DNA from: Bacillota bacterium
GTDB taxonomy: Bacteria > Bacillota > Clostridia > Christensenellales > Aristaeellaceae
Assembly (NCBI GenBank): GCA_023404345.1
Contig: JAEYCB010000048.1
Location: 20,244 to 84,243 of the forward strand
Direction: 5' to 3'
Length of the DNA stretch: 64,000 bases
Made by a program: the position numbers and the translations under genes. The notes below the pieces were generated by a model that saw nothing but the letters and a program-made list of their open reading frames with translations, was not told the origin of the DNA and did no database searches. How positions within the stretch are numbered: the stretch's first letter is position 1; each line of letters starts with the position of its first letter. Of this stretch, positions 16,401 through 23,767 are shown piece by piece.

Positions 16401-17248
16401 AGCATCTTACGCATACCTACATGCCCGGCAGCCCCTTTTCCGCCGTGGCGCTCAACGACGTGAGCCTGACCATCGAGGATGGCGAGCTCATTGGCCTGCT
16501 GGGTCATACCGGCAGCGGCAAGACCACGCTGGTGCAGCATTTGAACGGCCTGATCAAGCCCACTTCCGGCCGCGTGGTGGTGGATGGGCTGGACCTGACC
16601 CAGAAGGGCGTGAGCCTTCTGGAAGTGCGCAAAAAGGTCGGGCTGGTGTTTCAGTATCCGGAATACCAGCTGTTTGAGGAAACCGTAGCCAAGGACATCG
16701 CCTTCGGTCCCCGCAATATGGGGCTTGACGCGGAAGAAATCGACCGGCGCGTGCGCGGGGCGATGCAGCAGGTGGGCCTGAATTATGACGAGGTGGCCGA
16801 TCGCTCGCCCTTTGAGCTCAGCGGCGGCCAAATGCGCCGCGTGGCAATCGCAGGCGTGCTGGCCATGCATCCGCGCGTGCTGATTCTGGACGAGCCTACC
16901 GCCGGGCTGGACCCGGCGGGGCGCAACAGCATTCTGCAAATGATCCAGGACCTGCATGCCGCAGGGGGACTGACGGTGATCATGGTCAGCCACAGCATGG
17001 ATGATATCTCCACTTTGGCCACGCGCCTGGTGGTGATGAGCCGGGGCGAGCTGGTCATGACCGGCACGCCGCGCGAGGTGTTTCTCCAGCAGGACAAGCT
17101 GCGTTCCATCGGTCTGGGCGTACCCCAGGCGGCGGAACTGACCCACGCATTGATTGCCGAGGGCTTCCCGCTGCCGGAGGATCTCTACACGCTTGACGAG
17201 GTATGCCATGCCATTCTGGCGCTGAAAAAGGAGGGCCGCGCATGCTGA
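16385..17248 (+). CDS. ecfA2: energy-coupling factor transporter ATPase EcfA2
   Basis: 287 aa. Walker A GHTGSGKTT, signature LSGGQMRRVA, Walker B VLILDEPTAGLDP, and an H-loop in IMVSHSMDD. Pairs with EcfA1 on the EcfT scaffold. Start overlaps the end of ecfA1; its stop overlaps the ecfT start (ATGCTGA), so the three are translationally coupled. Confidence 0.94.
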   Translation: MPIQVEHLTHTYMPGSPFSAVALNDVSLTIEDGELIGLLGHTGSGKTTLVQHLNGLIKPTSGRVVVDGLDLTQKGVSLLEVRKKVGLVFQYPEYQLFEETVAKDIAFGPRNMGLDAEEIDRRVRGAMQQVGLNYDEVADRSPFELSGGQMRRVAIAGVLAMHPRVLILDEPTAGLDPAGRNSILQMIQDLHAAGGLTVIMVSHSMDDISTLATRLVVMSRGELVMTGTPREVFLQQDKLRSIGLGVPQAAELTHALIAEGFPLPEDLYTLDEVCHAILALKKEGRAC

Positions 17249-18048
17249 GGGACATCACTTTAGGTCAGTATATTCCCGGCGACACGGTCATTCACCGCCT
17301 GGACCCGCGATGCAAGATTATTCTCACCATCCTCTATATTGCCGTCATCTTCTGCGTCACCAGCCCGGTGTGGTATGTGATTCCGCTGGCGTATCTGCTT
17401 CTGGCCTCGCGTCTGTCGGGCCTGTCGGCCAAGCGGCTGCTCAAATCCGTTAAACCGCTGCGCTTTCTGCTGATTCTGACTTTCGTGCTCAACTTGTTTT
17501 TCTCCGCCGGCACCACGGTGTGGGTACAATGGGGCTTCCTGCGCATCACGCAGGAAGGCTTCCTGACCGCCATACATTTCAGCATGCGCCTGGTATTCCT
17601 GGTGGCGGGCACGTCGCTGCTGACCCTCACAACGTCGCCCGTGGCGCTGAGCGATGGGCTTGAAAAGCTGCTCAGTCCCCTCAAGATTGTCCGCTTTCCC
17701 GCGCATGAGCTGGCCATGATGATGACCATCGCGCTTCGCTTCATCCCCACGCTGATTGAGGAAGCGGATAAAATCATGAAGGCCCAGATGGCCCGTGGCG
17801 CGGATTTTGAAAGCGGCAACCTGCTCAAGCGCGCAAAGGCCATGATTCCTCTGCTGGTGCCGCTGTTCGTCAGCGCTTTCCGCCGCGCGGGCGATCTGGC
17901 AATGGCCATGGAAGCGCGCTGCTACCACGGCGGCGAGGGCCGCACCCGCCTGCGGGTGCTGCGCTACACGCAAAGCGACCTGTGGGCCCTGCTGGCCACC
18001 GTGGGCACGTTGCTGGTAACCATCTTTGCCGGGATGTGGCTGAAATGA
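17242..18048 (+). CDS. ecfT: energy-coupling factor transporter transmembrane protein EcfT
   Basis: 268 aa with about six hydrophobic segments. Two C-terminal cytoplasmic Ala-Arg motifs (MARGADFESGN near residue 185 and EARCYHGGEGRTRL near 225) are the coupling helices contacting EcfA1/EcfA2. Links the ATPases to interchangeable substrate-binding S proteins. ATG 17242 overlaps the ecfA2 stop; its own stop overlaps truA. Confidence 0.93.
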   Translation: MLRDITLGQYIPGDTVIHRLDPRCKIILTILYIAVIFCVTSPVWYVIPLAYLLLASRLSGLSAKRLLKSVKPLRFLLILTFVLNLFFSAGTTVWVQWGFLRITQEGFLTAIHFSMRLVFLVAGTSLLTLTTSPVALSDGLEKLLSPLKIVRFPAHELAMMMTIALRFIPTLIEEADKIMKAQMARGADFESGNLLKRAKAMIPLLVPLFVSAFRRAGDLAMAMEARCYHGGEGRTRLRVLRYTQSDLWALLATVGTLLVTIFAGMWLK

Positions 18049-18878
18049 GCAAGCTGCCCCCTATCGTAAAAGAGCATGCTCCCGCAGGTACCCACCGCGT
18101 GCTGCTCACCATCAGCTACGACGGCACAGCCTACGCGGGCTGGCAGTGGCAGGATAACGCCTTGAGCGTGCAGCAGGTGCTGGAGGAGGCACTGGCCCGC
18201 CTGACCGGTGAAAAGACGCGCGTGACCGGCGCCAGCCGCACCGATGCAGGGGTACACGCCCTGGGCCAGCGCGCCCACTTCGATACCTTCAGCCGCATTC
18301 CTCCGGACAAATTTCCCTTTGCACTCAACACCTTGCTTCCGCCCGACATCCGCGTGCTGGAGGGTTTTGCAGTCCCGTCCGACTTCCATGCGCGCTTCGA
18401 CGCACGCGGCAAGCGCTACACCTACCGCATCCACAACGCGCCGCATGCCAGCGCGCTCATGCGCGGTCTCACCGCGCATGTGCCGCGCCCGCTGGATATG
18501 GACCGCATGCGCGAAAGCCTGCCCGCCCTGCTGGGCACACATGACTTCGCGGCCTTTCAGGCGTCGGGCGGCACGGCCAAGACCACCGTGCGTACCCTGA
18601 CGGAGGCCACGCTTCACCGGGACGGGCCGCTCATCACGCTCACCGTGCGGGGCAACGCCTTTTTGTACAACATGGTGCGCATCATCGCGGGCACGCTGGT
18701 GGATATCGGCACAGGGAGGCTTTCGCCGGATGCCTTTGCGCGCGCACTGAACGGCGGCGGCCGTCTGGATCTGGGTGTCACCGCTCCCGCCTGCGGGCTG
18801 GAACTGACGTATGTCGGATACGATAACGACCCCGCAAAAGCAGGAATTTTGTCCCATCAGCACGAACTTGTAGATTAA
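18045..18878 (+). CDS. truA: tRNA pseudouridine synthase A
   Basis: 277 aa. Makes pseudouridine at tRNA positions 38-40. The catalytic Asp is in GASRTDAGVHALGQ (about residue 66), and YDGTAYAGWQ lies at the N-terminus. ATGA overlap with ecfT. After the stop, an 8-bp hairpin (GAGGAGCC/GGCTCCTC, 18880-18897) without a clear T run may mark a partial 3' end. Confidence 0.95.
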   Translation: MSKLPPIVKEHAPAGTHRVLLTISYDGTAYAGWQWQDNALSVQQVLEEALARLTGEKTRVTGASRTDAGVHALGQRAHFDTFSRIPPDKFPFALNTLLPPDIRVLEGFAVPSDFHARFDARGKRYTYRIHNAPHASALMRGLTAHVPRPLDMDRMRESLPALLGTHDFAAFQASGGTAKTTVRTLTEATLHRDGPLITLTVRGNAFLYNMVRIIAGTLVDIGTGRLSPDAFARALNGGGRLDLGVTAPACGLELTYVGYDNDPAKAGILSHQHELVD

Positions 18879-18957
18879 GGAGGAGCCTTGGCTCCTCTCT
18901 GATGCCCAAGTGCATTCCTGGCGTCAGCCGTAAATAGAGAAAGTGAGTGACCCTGCC

Positions 18958-19845
18958 ATGTCAAACTACATCCTGAGCTGCTGCTCCACCGCCGATCTAA
19001 GCGAACAGCATTTCCGTGAACGTGATATCCATTATATCTGCTTTCATTACATGCTCAACGGCAAATCCTACAGCGACGATCTGGGCAAGAGCATGTCCTT
19101 TGAAGCCTTCTATCAGGCGATGGCTGACGGTGCGGAGACCCGCACCTCTCAGGTCAATGTGGACGAATACGTGGCATATTTTACTCCCTTTTTGGAGGGC
19201 GGGCAGGATATTTTGCACGTAACGCTGTCCAGCGGCATCTCCGGCACCTACAGTTCCGCCTGTCTGGCGCGCGACGAGCTGGCAGCGAAGTATCCAGACC
19301 GCAAAATCTACGTGGTTGATTCGCTGGGTGCTTCTTCCGGCTATGGCCTTTTGATGGACAAGCTGGCTGACCTGCGCGACGGCGGCATGGCGTTGGAAGA
19401 TCTGCGTGACTGGGCCGAGAAAAACCGTCTCAAGCTGCATCACTGGTTCTTTTCTTCCGATCTGACCTCCTATGTGCGCGGCGGACGTATTTCCAAGGCC
19501 AGCGGCTGGTTTGGCACGGTGCTGCACATCTGCCCCCTGCTCAATATGGATGATCTGGGCCGGCTGATTCCCCGCTTCAAGATTCGCGGCAAAAACAAAG
19601 TCATCCGCGAAATCGTCGCGCGTATGGCAGAGCATGCACAGGACGGGCTGAACTACAGCGGAAAGTGCTATATCTCCAACTCCGCCTGTATGGAGGACGC
19701 GCAGGCCGTAGCGCGCCTGGTGGAAGAACGCTTCCCCAAGCTCAATGGCAAGGTGGAAATCAACAGCGTCGGTACCACCATCGGCAGCCATACCGGTCCG
19801 GGCACCGTGGCTCTGTTCTTCTGGGGCGACGAGCGCGTAAGGTAA
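18958..19845 (+). CDS. DegV family fatty acid-binding protein
   Basis: 295 aa. The segment TSQVNVDEYVAYF (residues about 60-75) and LSSGISGTYSSA are DegV hallmarks. DegV (FakB-like) proteins bind a fatty acid and present it to the kinase FakA; no FakA is in the window. ATG 18958 is chosen over an in-frame GTG at 18943, since the DegV fold begins immediately after it. A strong terminator follows the stop. A possible functional neighbour of the oleate hydratase operon further right, but not linked to it. Confidence 0.9.
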   Translation: MSNYILSCCSTADLSEQHFRERDIHYICFHYMLNGKSYSDDLGKSMSFEAFYQAMADGAETRTSQVNVDEYVAYFTPFLEGGQDILHVTLSSGISGTYSSACLARDELAAKYPDRKIYVVDSLGASSGYGLLMDKLADLRDGGMALEDLRDWAEKNRLKLHHWFFSSDLTSYVRGGRISKASGWFGTVLHICPLLNMDDLGRLIPRFKIRGKNKVIREIVARMAEHAQDGLNYSGKCYISNSACMEDAQAVARLVEERFPKLNGKVEINSVGTTIGSHTGPGTVALFFWGDERVR

Positions 19846-19859
19846 TGCCGCCATATTTC

Positions 19860-19893
19860 TTCCGCCTTTTGGGCTCCGAAAGGCGGAATTTTT
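19860..19893 (+). terminator. terminator of the degV gene
   Basis: TTCCGCC (19860-19866) pairs with GGCGGAA (19882-19888), followed by T5. Confidence 0.85.
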
Positions 19894-20063
19894 ATTGCAT
19901 ATACCAAGGATGGTTACGCCCCTTTGCCTATTCAGGCAGCGTTGTGCGCCGCGCAGGCACTGGCGTGCGCCTGTTCGCCCATGATGGGCAAATATACCGT
20001 GGGTCTGCCACACGAACCGGTTCTTTTCCCCCGCTCCGTCTGCCCCCCTGTTGGGGCTTTTTT
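19894..20063 (+). ncRNA. possible small structured RNA ending in its own terminator
   Basis: Non-coding 170 bases after the degV terminator. It contains consecutive short hairpins (GCCT/AGGC near 19927, CAGGC/GCCTG near 19956-19975, GCCCA/TGGGC near 19978-19990) and ends in a plus-strand terminator. No promoter was convincing and no known RNA family was recognised. Confidence 0.25.
20042..20063 (+). terminator. second plus-strand terminator downstream of degV
   Basis: GCCCC (20042-20046) pairs with GGGGC (20053-20057), followed by T6. It serves either readthrough from degV or a separate small transcript. Confidence 0.65.
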
Positions 20064-20067
20064 GCAT

Positions 20068-20092
20068 GCAAAAGGGCGGCAAAACGCCGCCC
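20068..20092 (-). terminator. terminator of the small lipoprotein gene
   Basis: Minus strand GGGCGGC (20086-20092) pairs with GCCGCCC (20074-20080), then TTTT; just after the stop at 20098. Confidence 0.8.
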
Positions 20093-20097
20093 TCAGG

Positions 20098-20490
20098 TCA
20101 CTCATTAGGAATATTCTCCAGCGCCTCACGCACGCCCTCATCTGTGCCGCCATACACCAGCACAAAGCGCAGGCCAAAGCGGGTTGCCAGACCATAACTC
20201 GCATCTACACGGCTGCACAGATAGTCGGCACGGTTGCTCTCATCAAAATAGACAAGCACTTCCTCCTGGCCATCCAGCACCAGACTGTCCCACGCATCAG
20301 GCCCTGCGATGGGCACGTCTCGTCCGCTGTCCGAAAGCGGCGACAAAACGCAGACATAGCCCAAGCCTTCAAAGTAGCTCAACAGCTTTTGGTACAGCTC
20401 CTCGCGCGGCGGATTGGCCGCGCATGCACATATCACAGCCAGACAGGCTGCCAGCAGGCAGGCCAGCGTCGCGGCTTTGTTTTTCTTCAC
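20098..20490 (-). CDS. putative small lipoprotein, function unknown
   Basis: 130 aa. N-terminus MKKNKAATLACLLAACLAVICAC is a signal sequence ending in a loose lipobox (VICAC), then a soluble domain of about 105 aa with no family I recognise. Probably anchored on the outer face of the membrane. Monocistronic, with its own terminator; divergent from the zinc-ribbon gene. Confidence 0.7.
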   Translation of the reverse strand: MKKNKAATLACLLAACLAVICACAANPPREELYQKLLSYFEGLGYVCVLSPLSDSGRDVPIAGPDAWDSLVLDGQEEVLVYFDESNRADYLCSRVDASYGLATRFGLRFVLVYGGTDEGVREALENIPNE

Positions 20491-20518
20491 GGGCTAATCC
20501 CCCCCAAAAACGCATACT

Positions 20519-20547
20519 TTACGTTTCGCACCGTTTTATGCTACAAT
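20519..20547 (+). promoter_or_regulatory. possible promoter of the zinc-ribbon gene
   Basis: TACAAT at 20542-20547 is good; the -35 (TTACGT, 20519-20524, 17-base spacing) is weak. Confidence 0.45.
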
Positions 20548-20581
20548 GACTGCACTGTGTAATTCAAGGAGGCGACGCGTC

Positions 20582-20797
20582 ATGCGCTGCGGCTGCCCTC
20601 ATTGCGAGGCCTATATGATCCAGTCCGAAACGGACGGCATGGCCTGTGTGTGCCCATCGTGCGGCTACCGCTGCAACGCCTGCCTGGGCACCGGCACCAT
20701 CATCTCCCGCGAGCGTCTGGAAGCCCTCAAGAACACGGACTGGTTCAGCCCACAGTTTGACAGTCCCGTCAGCGACGAGGACGACGACCAGACCTGA
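20582..20797 (+). CDS. small zinc-ribbon protein
   Basis: 71 aa with three close Cys pairs (CPHC at residues 5-8, CPSC at about 25-28, CNAC at about 32-35), which fits one or two zinc ribbons, then an acidic C-terminus (DEDDD). AAGGAGG nine bases before ATG 20582. No specific family recognised. Ends seven bases from the convergent mntP gene with no terminator between. Confidence 0.7.
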   Translation: MRCGCPHCEAYMIQSETDGMACVCPSCGYRCNACLGTGTIISRERLEALKNTDWFSPQFDSPVSDEDDDQT

Positions 20798-20803
20798 CCG
20801 GCC

Positions 20804-21367
20804 TCAAAGCAGCCCGATGTGCTCCAGAAGGATTTTCAGGCCGATCAGCACCAGCACCGTGCCGCCTGCAATTTCCGCCTTTTTCTGAAACCGTGTGCCA
20901 AAGCGGTTGCCTACCGCCACCCCTGCAAAGGACAGCACAAAGGTGATGCAGCCGATGGTCAGCACGGCAGGAAGAATGCTTACCTTCAAAAACGCAAAAG
21001 TGATTCCTACGGCCAGGGCATCAATGCTGGTAGCAACCGCCAGCATGAACAGCTCCTTGAGGTTCAGCCTGCTTTCATCTGCACAGGGCTCAGCTTCCGG
21101 CGCCTCATGCAGCGCGTCCCAGATCATCTTGCCGCCGATGTAGCCAAGCAGCGCAAAGGCGATCCAGTGATCCACCGATGTGATATAGCGCGCGAACTGC
21201 GTGCCCAGCACCCAGCCGATCAAGGGCATCACGGCCTGAAATACGCCAAAGAACAACGCAATTACCGCCGCGTGCGCACAGTTGATGCGGCGCATGCCCA
21301 GCCCTTTGCAAAGCGCCACTGCAAAAGCATCCATCGACAATCCCACGCCGATGAGGACCAGTTCCAT
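20804..21367 (-). CDS. mntP: manganese efflux pump MntP
   Basis: 187 aa with six membrane segments. The duplicated motif with conserved Asp (GVGLSMDAFAVALCKGL near the N-terminus and VATSIDALAVGITFAF at about 105-120) is diagnostic. Exports Mn2+. ATG 21367 follows AGGGGAG. Divergent from a DtxR-type metal regulator with a palindromic operator between them; no yybP-ykoY riboswitch is visible in the roughly 50-base leader. Confidence 0.92.
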   Translation of the reverse strand: MELVLIGVGLSMDAFAVALCKGLGMRRINCAHAAVIALFFGVFQAVMPLIGWVLGTQFARYITSVDHWIAFALLGYIGGKMIWDALHEAPEAEPCADESRLNLKELFMLAVATSIDALAVGITFAFLKVSILPAVLTIGCITFVLSFAGVAVGNRFGTRFQKKAEIAGGTVLVLIGLKILLEHIGLL

Positions 21368-21412
21368 ATGCAAGCAACTCCCCTGGTTCCCTTCCATCCC
21401 GGAAGGGTATAT

Positions 21413-21426
21413 ATAAGAAATCTTAT
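21413..21426. promoter_or_regulatory. palindromic operator candidate at the mntP promoter
   Basis: ATAAGA-AA-TCTTAT (21413-21418 and 21421-21426). It overlaps the start of the mntP -10 box and the predicted transcription start near 21418. A third TCTTAT lies at 21431-21436. The adjacent DtxR-type regulator is the likely binder. Confidence 0.5.
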
Positions 21427-21453
21427 TTTATCTTATCCCGCTATGGTTGTCAA
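21425..21453 (-). promoter_or_regulatory. promoter of mntP
   Basis: Minus strand TTGACA (21448-21453), 17-base spacer, TAAAAT (21425-21430). Confidence 0.75.
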
Positions 21454-21462
21454 CATGACGCA

Positions 21463-21491
21463 TTGTGTTTTTGCGCCGGATATGGTAGGAT
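21463..21491 (+). promoter_or_regulatory. possible promoter of the DtxR-type regulator
   Basis: TTGTGT (21463-21468), 17 bases, TAGGAT (21486-21491); both boxes are imperfect. Confidence 0.4.
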
Positions 21492-21512
21492 ATCGCAAAG
21501 GAGGTTTCCCGT

Positions 21513-21878
21513 ATGAATATCCATGAATCCGCTGAGGATTATCTTGAAACCATATTGATGTTTTGTGAAGAGCATGGCTCGGCACGCTCGGTGGATATCG
21601 CCGCGCACCTGGGTGTGACCAAGCCGTCGGTCAGTTTTGCCATGAAACGCCTGCGTGAAAACGGCTATATCCTGATGGGGGACGACAACCGCATCACCCT
21701 CACCGAACGGGGCGAAGCCATCGCGCGACGCATCTGGGAAAGGCACAACCTGCTCACCAGCTTCCTCATCCGACTGGGCGTAAGCGAATCCGTCGCCCGT
21801 GCCGACGCCTGCAAAATCGAGCACGACCTGAGCGACGAAACCTTCGACGCCATCCGCCGCCATGCGCAGCGTGATTAA
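21513..21878 (+). CDS. DtxR/MntR family metal-dependent transcriptional regulator
   Basis: 121 aa: an N-terminal winged helix (SARSVDIAAHLGVTKPSVSFAMKRL) and the helical dimerisation domain with ERHNLLTSFLIRLGV and CKIEHDLS metal ligands. It lacks the C-terminal SH3-like domain, as MntR does. Probably senses Mn2+ or Fe2+. AAAGGAGG lies nine bases before ATG 21513. Divergent from mntP, which it likely controls. Confidence 0.9.
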   Translation: MNIHESAEDYLETILMFCEEHGSARSVDIAAHLGVTKPSVSFAMKRLRENGYILMGDDNRITLTERGEAIARRIWERHNLLTSFLIRLGVSESVARADACKIEHDLSDETFDAIRRHAQRD

Positions 21879-21894
21879 GGGACCGGCCCGTCCC

Positions 21895-23127
21895 ATGAGG
21901 GCGCTGACACCGCTGAGCCTGCTGGCGCGCTTTGCGGTGATGGGAGCGCTGGGCCTGATGATTCTCTTTGCGCCGGCCTTTACGCAGCGCTGGCTGCACG
22001 CACTGCTCACCGCCGCGCTCGTGGTCAACGGCGTGGCCGCTCTGTCCGTTTCGCTGTTTCAGCGGCGCGAGGCGCACCCGCACGCGATGCTTTCAGGCGT
22101 GGTATCGCTGGGTGCGGGCCTGTTTGTAGCGTTCTTCCCCGGCGTGCTGGTGAAAAGCGTGACCCTGGCGATAGGCCTGTGGTCTCTGCTGGTATGCGCG
22201 GCACAGGTGGGCTATGTGGTACAGCTGGCCACGATGGGTGAACGGGGCAAAATCAAATTCGCCCTGCTGGCCGCCGTTTCGCTGGTCGCGGGCATCAGCC
22301 TGTTGTGGGGATATTCCTCTGGACGCGCGCTGCAATGGCTGGCGGGCGTATATCTGCTGGTCTATGCCCTGTGGCAGCTGATGGACCTGCTTGGCGTTAT
22401 GATCAACCGAAACGTGGAAAGCAGCCGCCTGCTCAGCGGTCTGCGCGTGCATCCGCCCGTGCTGCTCACGGCGCTTTTGCCTTCCGTGGTGCTCAGGCGG
22501 CTTAGCGCCCAGTATGCGACGCTTAAGCAGGATGTGGTGGTGCCCAAGCCTACGCCTGCGCGCAAAAGCTGGCCCGAAACGCTGGAAGTGGTGTTTCATC
22601 TGGGCAAAAACGTGGCCTTTGGCTTCGGGCACGTGGTGGTCAGCCTGCGGGGCGTGACCTACTCCTATGGCTGCTATGATGAAAGCAGCAACCGTCTGTT
22701 CGGGGCACTGTCTGACGGGGTGATTCTGGTCTGTCCCACAGAGGGCTATATTCCCTATTGTCAGGGAATCGAGCAGAAGCTGCTGATCGGCTTCACACTG
22801 GGGCTGAGCAAAGAGGCCGCCGACGAGCTGGAAGGCGGCATGCAGGCCCGTTTGAAAAACGACTGTGAGCCATGGACCCCGCAAGGACGCCCGGAATACG
22901 ACTTTGATGCACGGTTTTACAAGGTCCGGCGCGGCATTTTCCGCCTCTACAACGTGATGCGCACCAACTGCTGCGCCATGGCGCAGATCATCGCCTCCGG
23001 AACGGGGCTGAACCTGCTGCCCCCCAATGGCTTTGTCACACCCGGCGCGTATTTTGAATATCTGGAAACCGAGCTGCGCGACCCCGAAAGCAACGTACTG
23101 GAAATGCGCATCTACGCGCACCGCTGA
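21895..23127 (+). CDS. membrane protein: HdeD-like N-terminus plus cysteine peptidase-like C-terminus
   Basis: 410 aa from ATG 21895 (an upstream in-frame ATG at 21862 overlaps the regulator gene). Residues about 1-165 hold six hydrophobic segments in the manner of HdeD/DUF308. Residues about 215-410 are soluble and contain FGHVVVSL, then YSYGCYDE, then an RTNCCAMAQII segment. The order His then Cys resembles circularly permuted papain-like (YiiX/LRAT-type) amidases; this is my inference. No ribosome-binding site is strong. Convergent with recX, four bases apart. Confidence 0.6.
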   Translation: MRALTPLSLLARFAVMGALGLMILFAPAFTQRWLHALLTAALVVNGVAALSVSLFQRREAHPHAMLSGVVSLGAGLFVAFFPGVLVKSVTLAIGLWSLLVCAAQVGYVVQLATMGERGKIKFALLAAVSLVAGISLLWGYSSGRALQWLAGVYLLVYALWQLMDLLGVMINRNVESSRLLSGLRVHPPVLLTALLPSVVLRRLSAQYATLKQDVVVPKPTPARKSWPETLEVVFHLGKNVAFGFGHVVVSLRGVTYSYGCYDESSNRLFGALSDGVILVCPTEGYIPYCQGIEQKLLIGFTLGLSKEAADELEGGMQARLKNDCEPWTPQGRPEYDFDARFYKVRRGIFRLYNVMRTNCCAMAQIIASGTGLNLLPPNGFVTPGAYFEYLETELRDPESNVLEMRIYAHR

Positions 23128-23131
23128 GGGT

Positions 23132-23767
23132 TTATTCCCCCCGCGCTTCTTCCAGCGCACGTTCCACAGCCTGGCGCGCGCTCTCAAAATCATATCCCCT
23201 GCGGGCCATGGAGGCCATCAGCTTCGCCATGGCCTTTTTTGCGTCCGCCTCGTCCGCATAGCGGCGCAGCAGTTTCTGCGCCAGCGCCACGGCCGCGGCG
23301 TCTCCTTCTTCCTCATCCAGCGCTTCCACGGCGCGCTCCGCTATCTCCCGGTTTACGCCCTTCTGCACCAACTCACGCAGGATGCGCACGTGCCCAATCT
23401 GATGTCGTGCACGTGCGGCGGCCCATTCGCAGGCGAAGGCCTCGTCGTCTACCAGGCCTTCCTTCTCCAGCTTATAGAGCACCATGTCCACGGTGTCGTC
23501 CATGTAGCCATAGGCCTCAAGCTTTTGGCGGATCTCTCCTGTGGAGCGTGCCCGTGCGGCCAGCAGGCGCACCGCACCCCCCAGCGCCTGGGGATACTGA
23601 CGCGGCAGGAGCCACTGCTTCAGGTCTTCCACATCCTCCACGTCGCCAGGCCGGAGCGGGGAACGTTCCAGCCAGGCCACACGGCCAAACCAGAGCCGTT
23701 CCCCGCTTTCAAAACGAACAACCGCGCCCCGCTTGCTTTCCTCCACTGCGGCGACGACATCCTTCAT
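23132..23767 (-). CDS. recX: RecX family regulatory protein
   Basis: 211 aa, three-helix RecX repeats: LLAARARSTGEIRQKL, then VLYKLEKEGLVDDEAFACEW, then RILRELVQKGVNREIAE. Modulates RecA filaments. Its start ATGA overlaps the stop of the serine hydrolase gene, so it is the last gene of lgt-hydrolase-recX. recA itself is not in the window. Confidence 0.9.
   Translation of the reverse strand: MKDVVAAVEESKRGAVVRFESGERLWFGRVAWLERSPLRPGDVEDVEDLKQWLLPRQYPQALGGAVRLLAARARSTGEIRQKLEAYGYMDDTVDMVLYKLEKEGLVDDEAFACEWAAARARHQIGHVRILRELVQKGVNREIAERAVEALDEEEGDAAAVALAQKLLRRYADEADAKKAMAKLMASMARRGYDFESARQAVERALEEARGE

Noticed and set aside
19894..20063. 6S RNA or SRP RNA
   Set aside because: No conserved 6S bubble or SRP helix 8 sequence was recognised, so only an unnamed RNA candidate is listed.
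21368..21424. yybP-ykoY manganese riboswitch before mntP
   Set aside because: The leader is too short and lacks the conserved loops; a protein operator is present instead.
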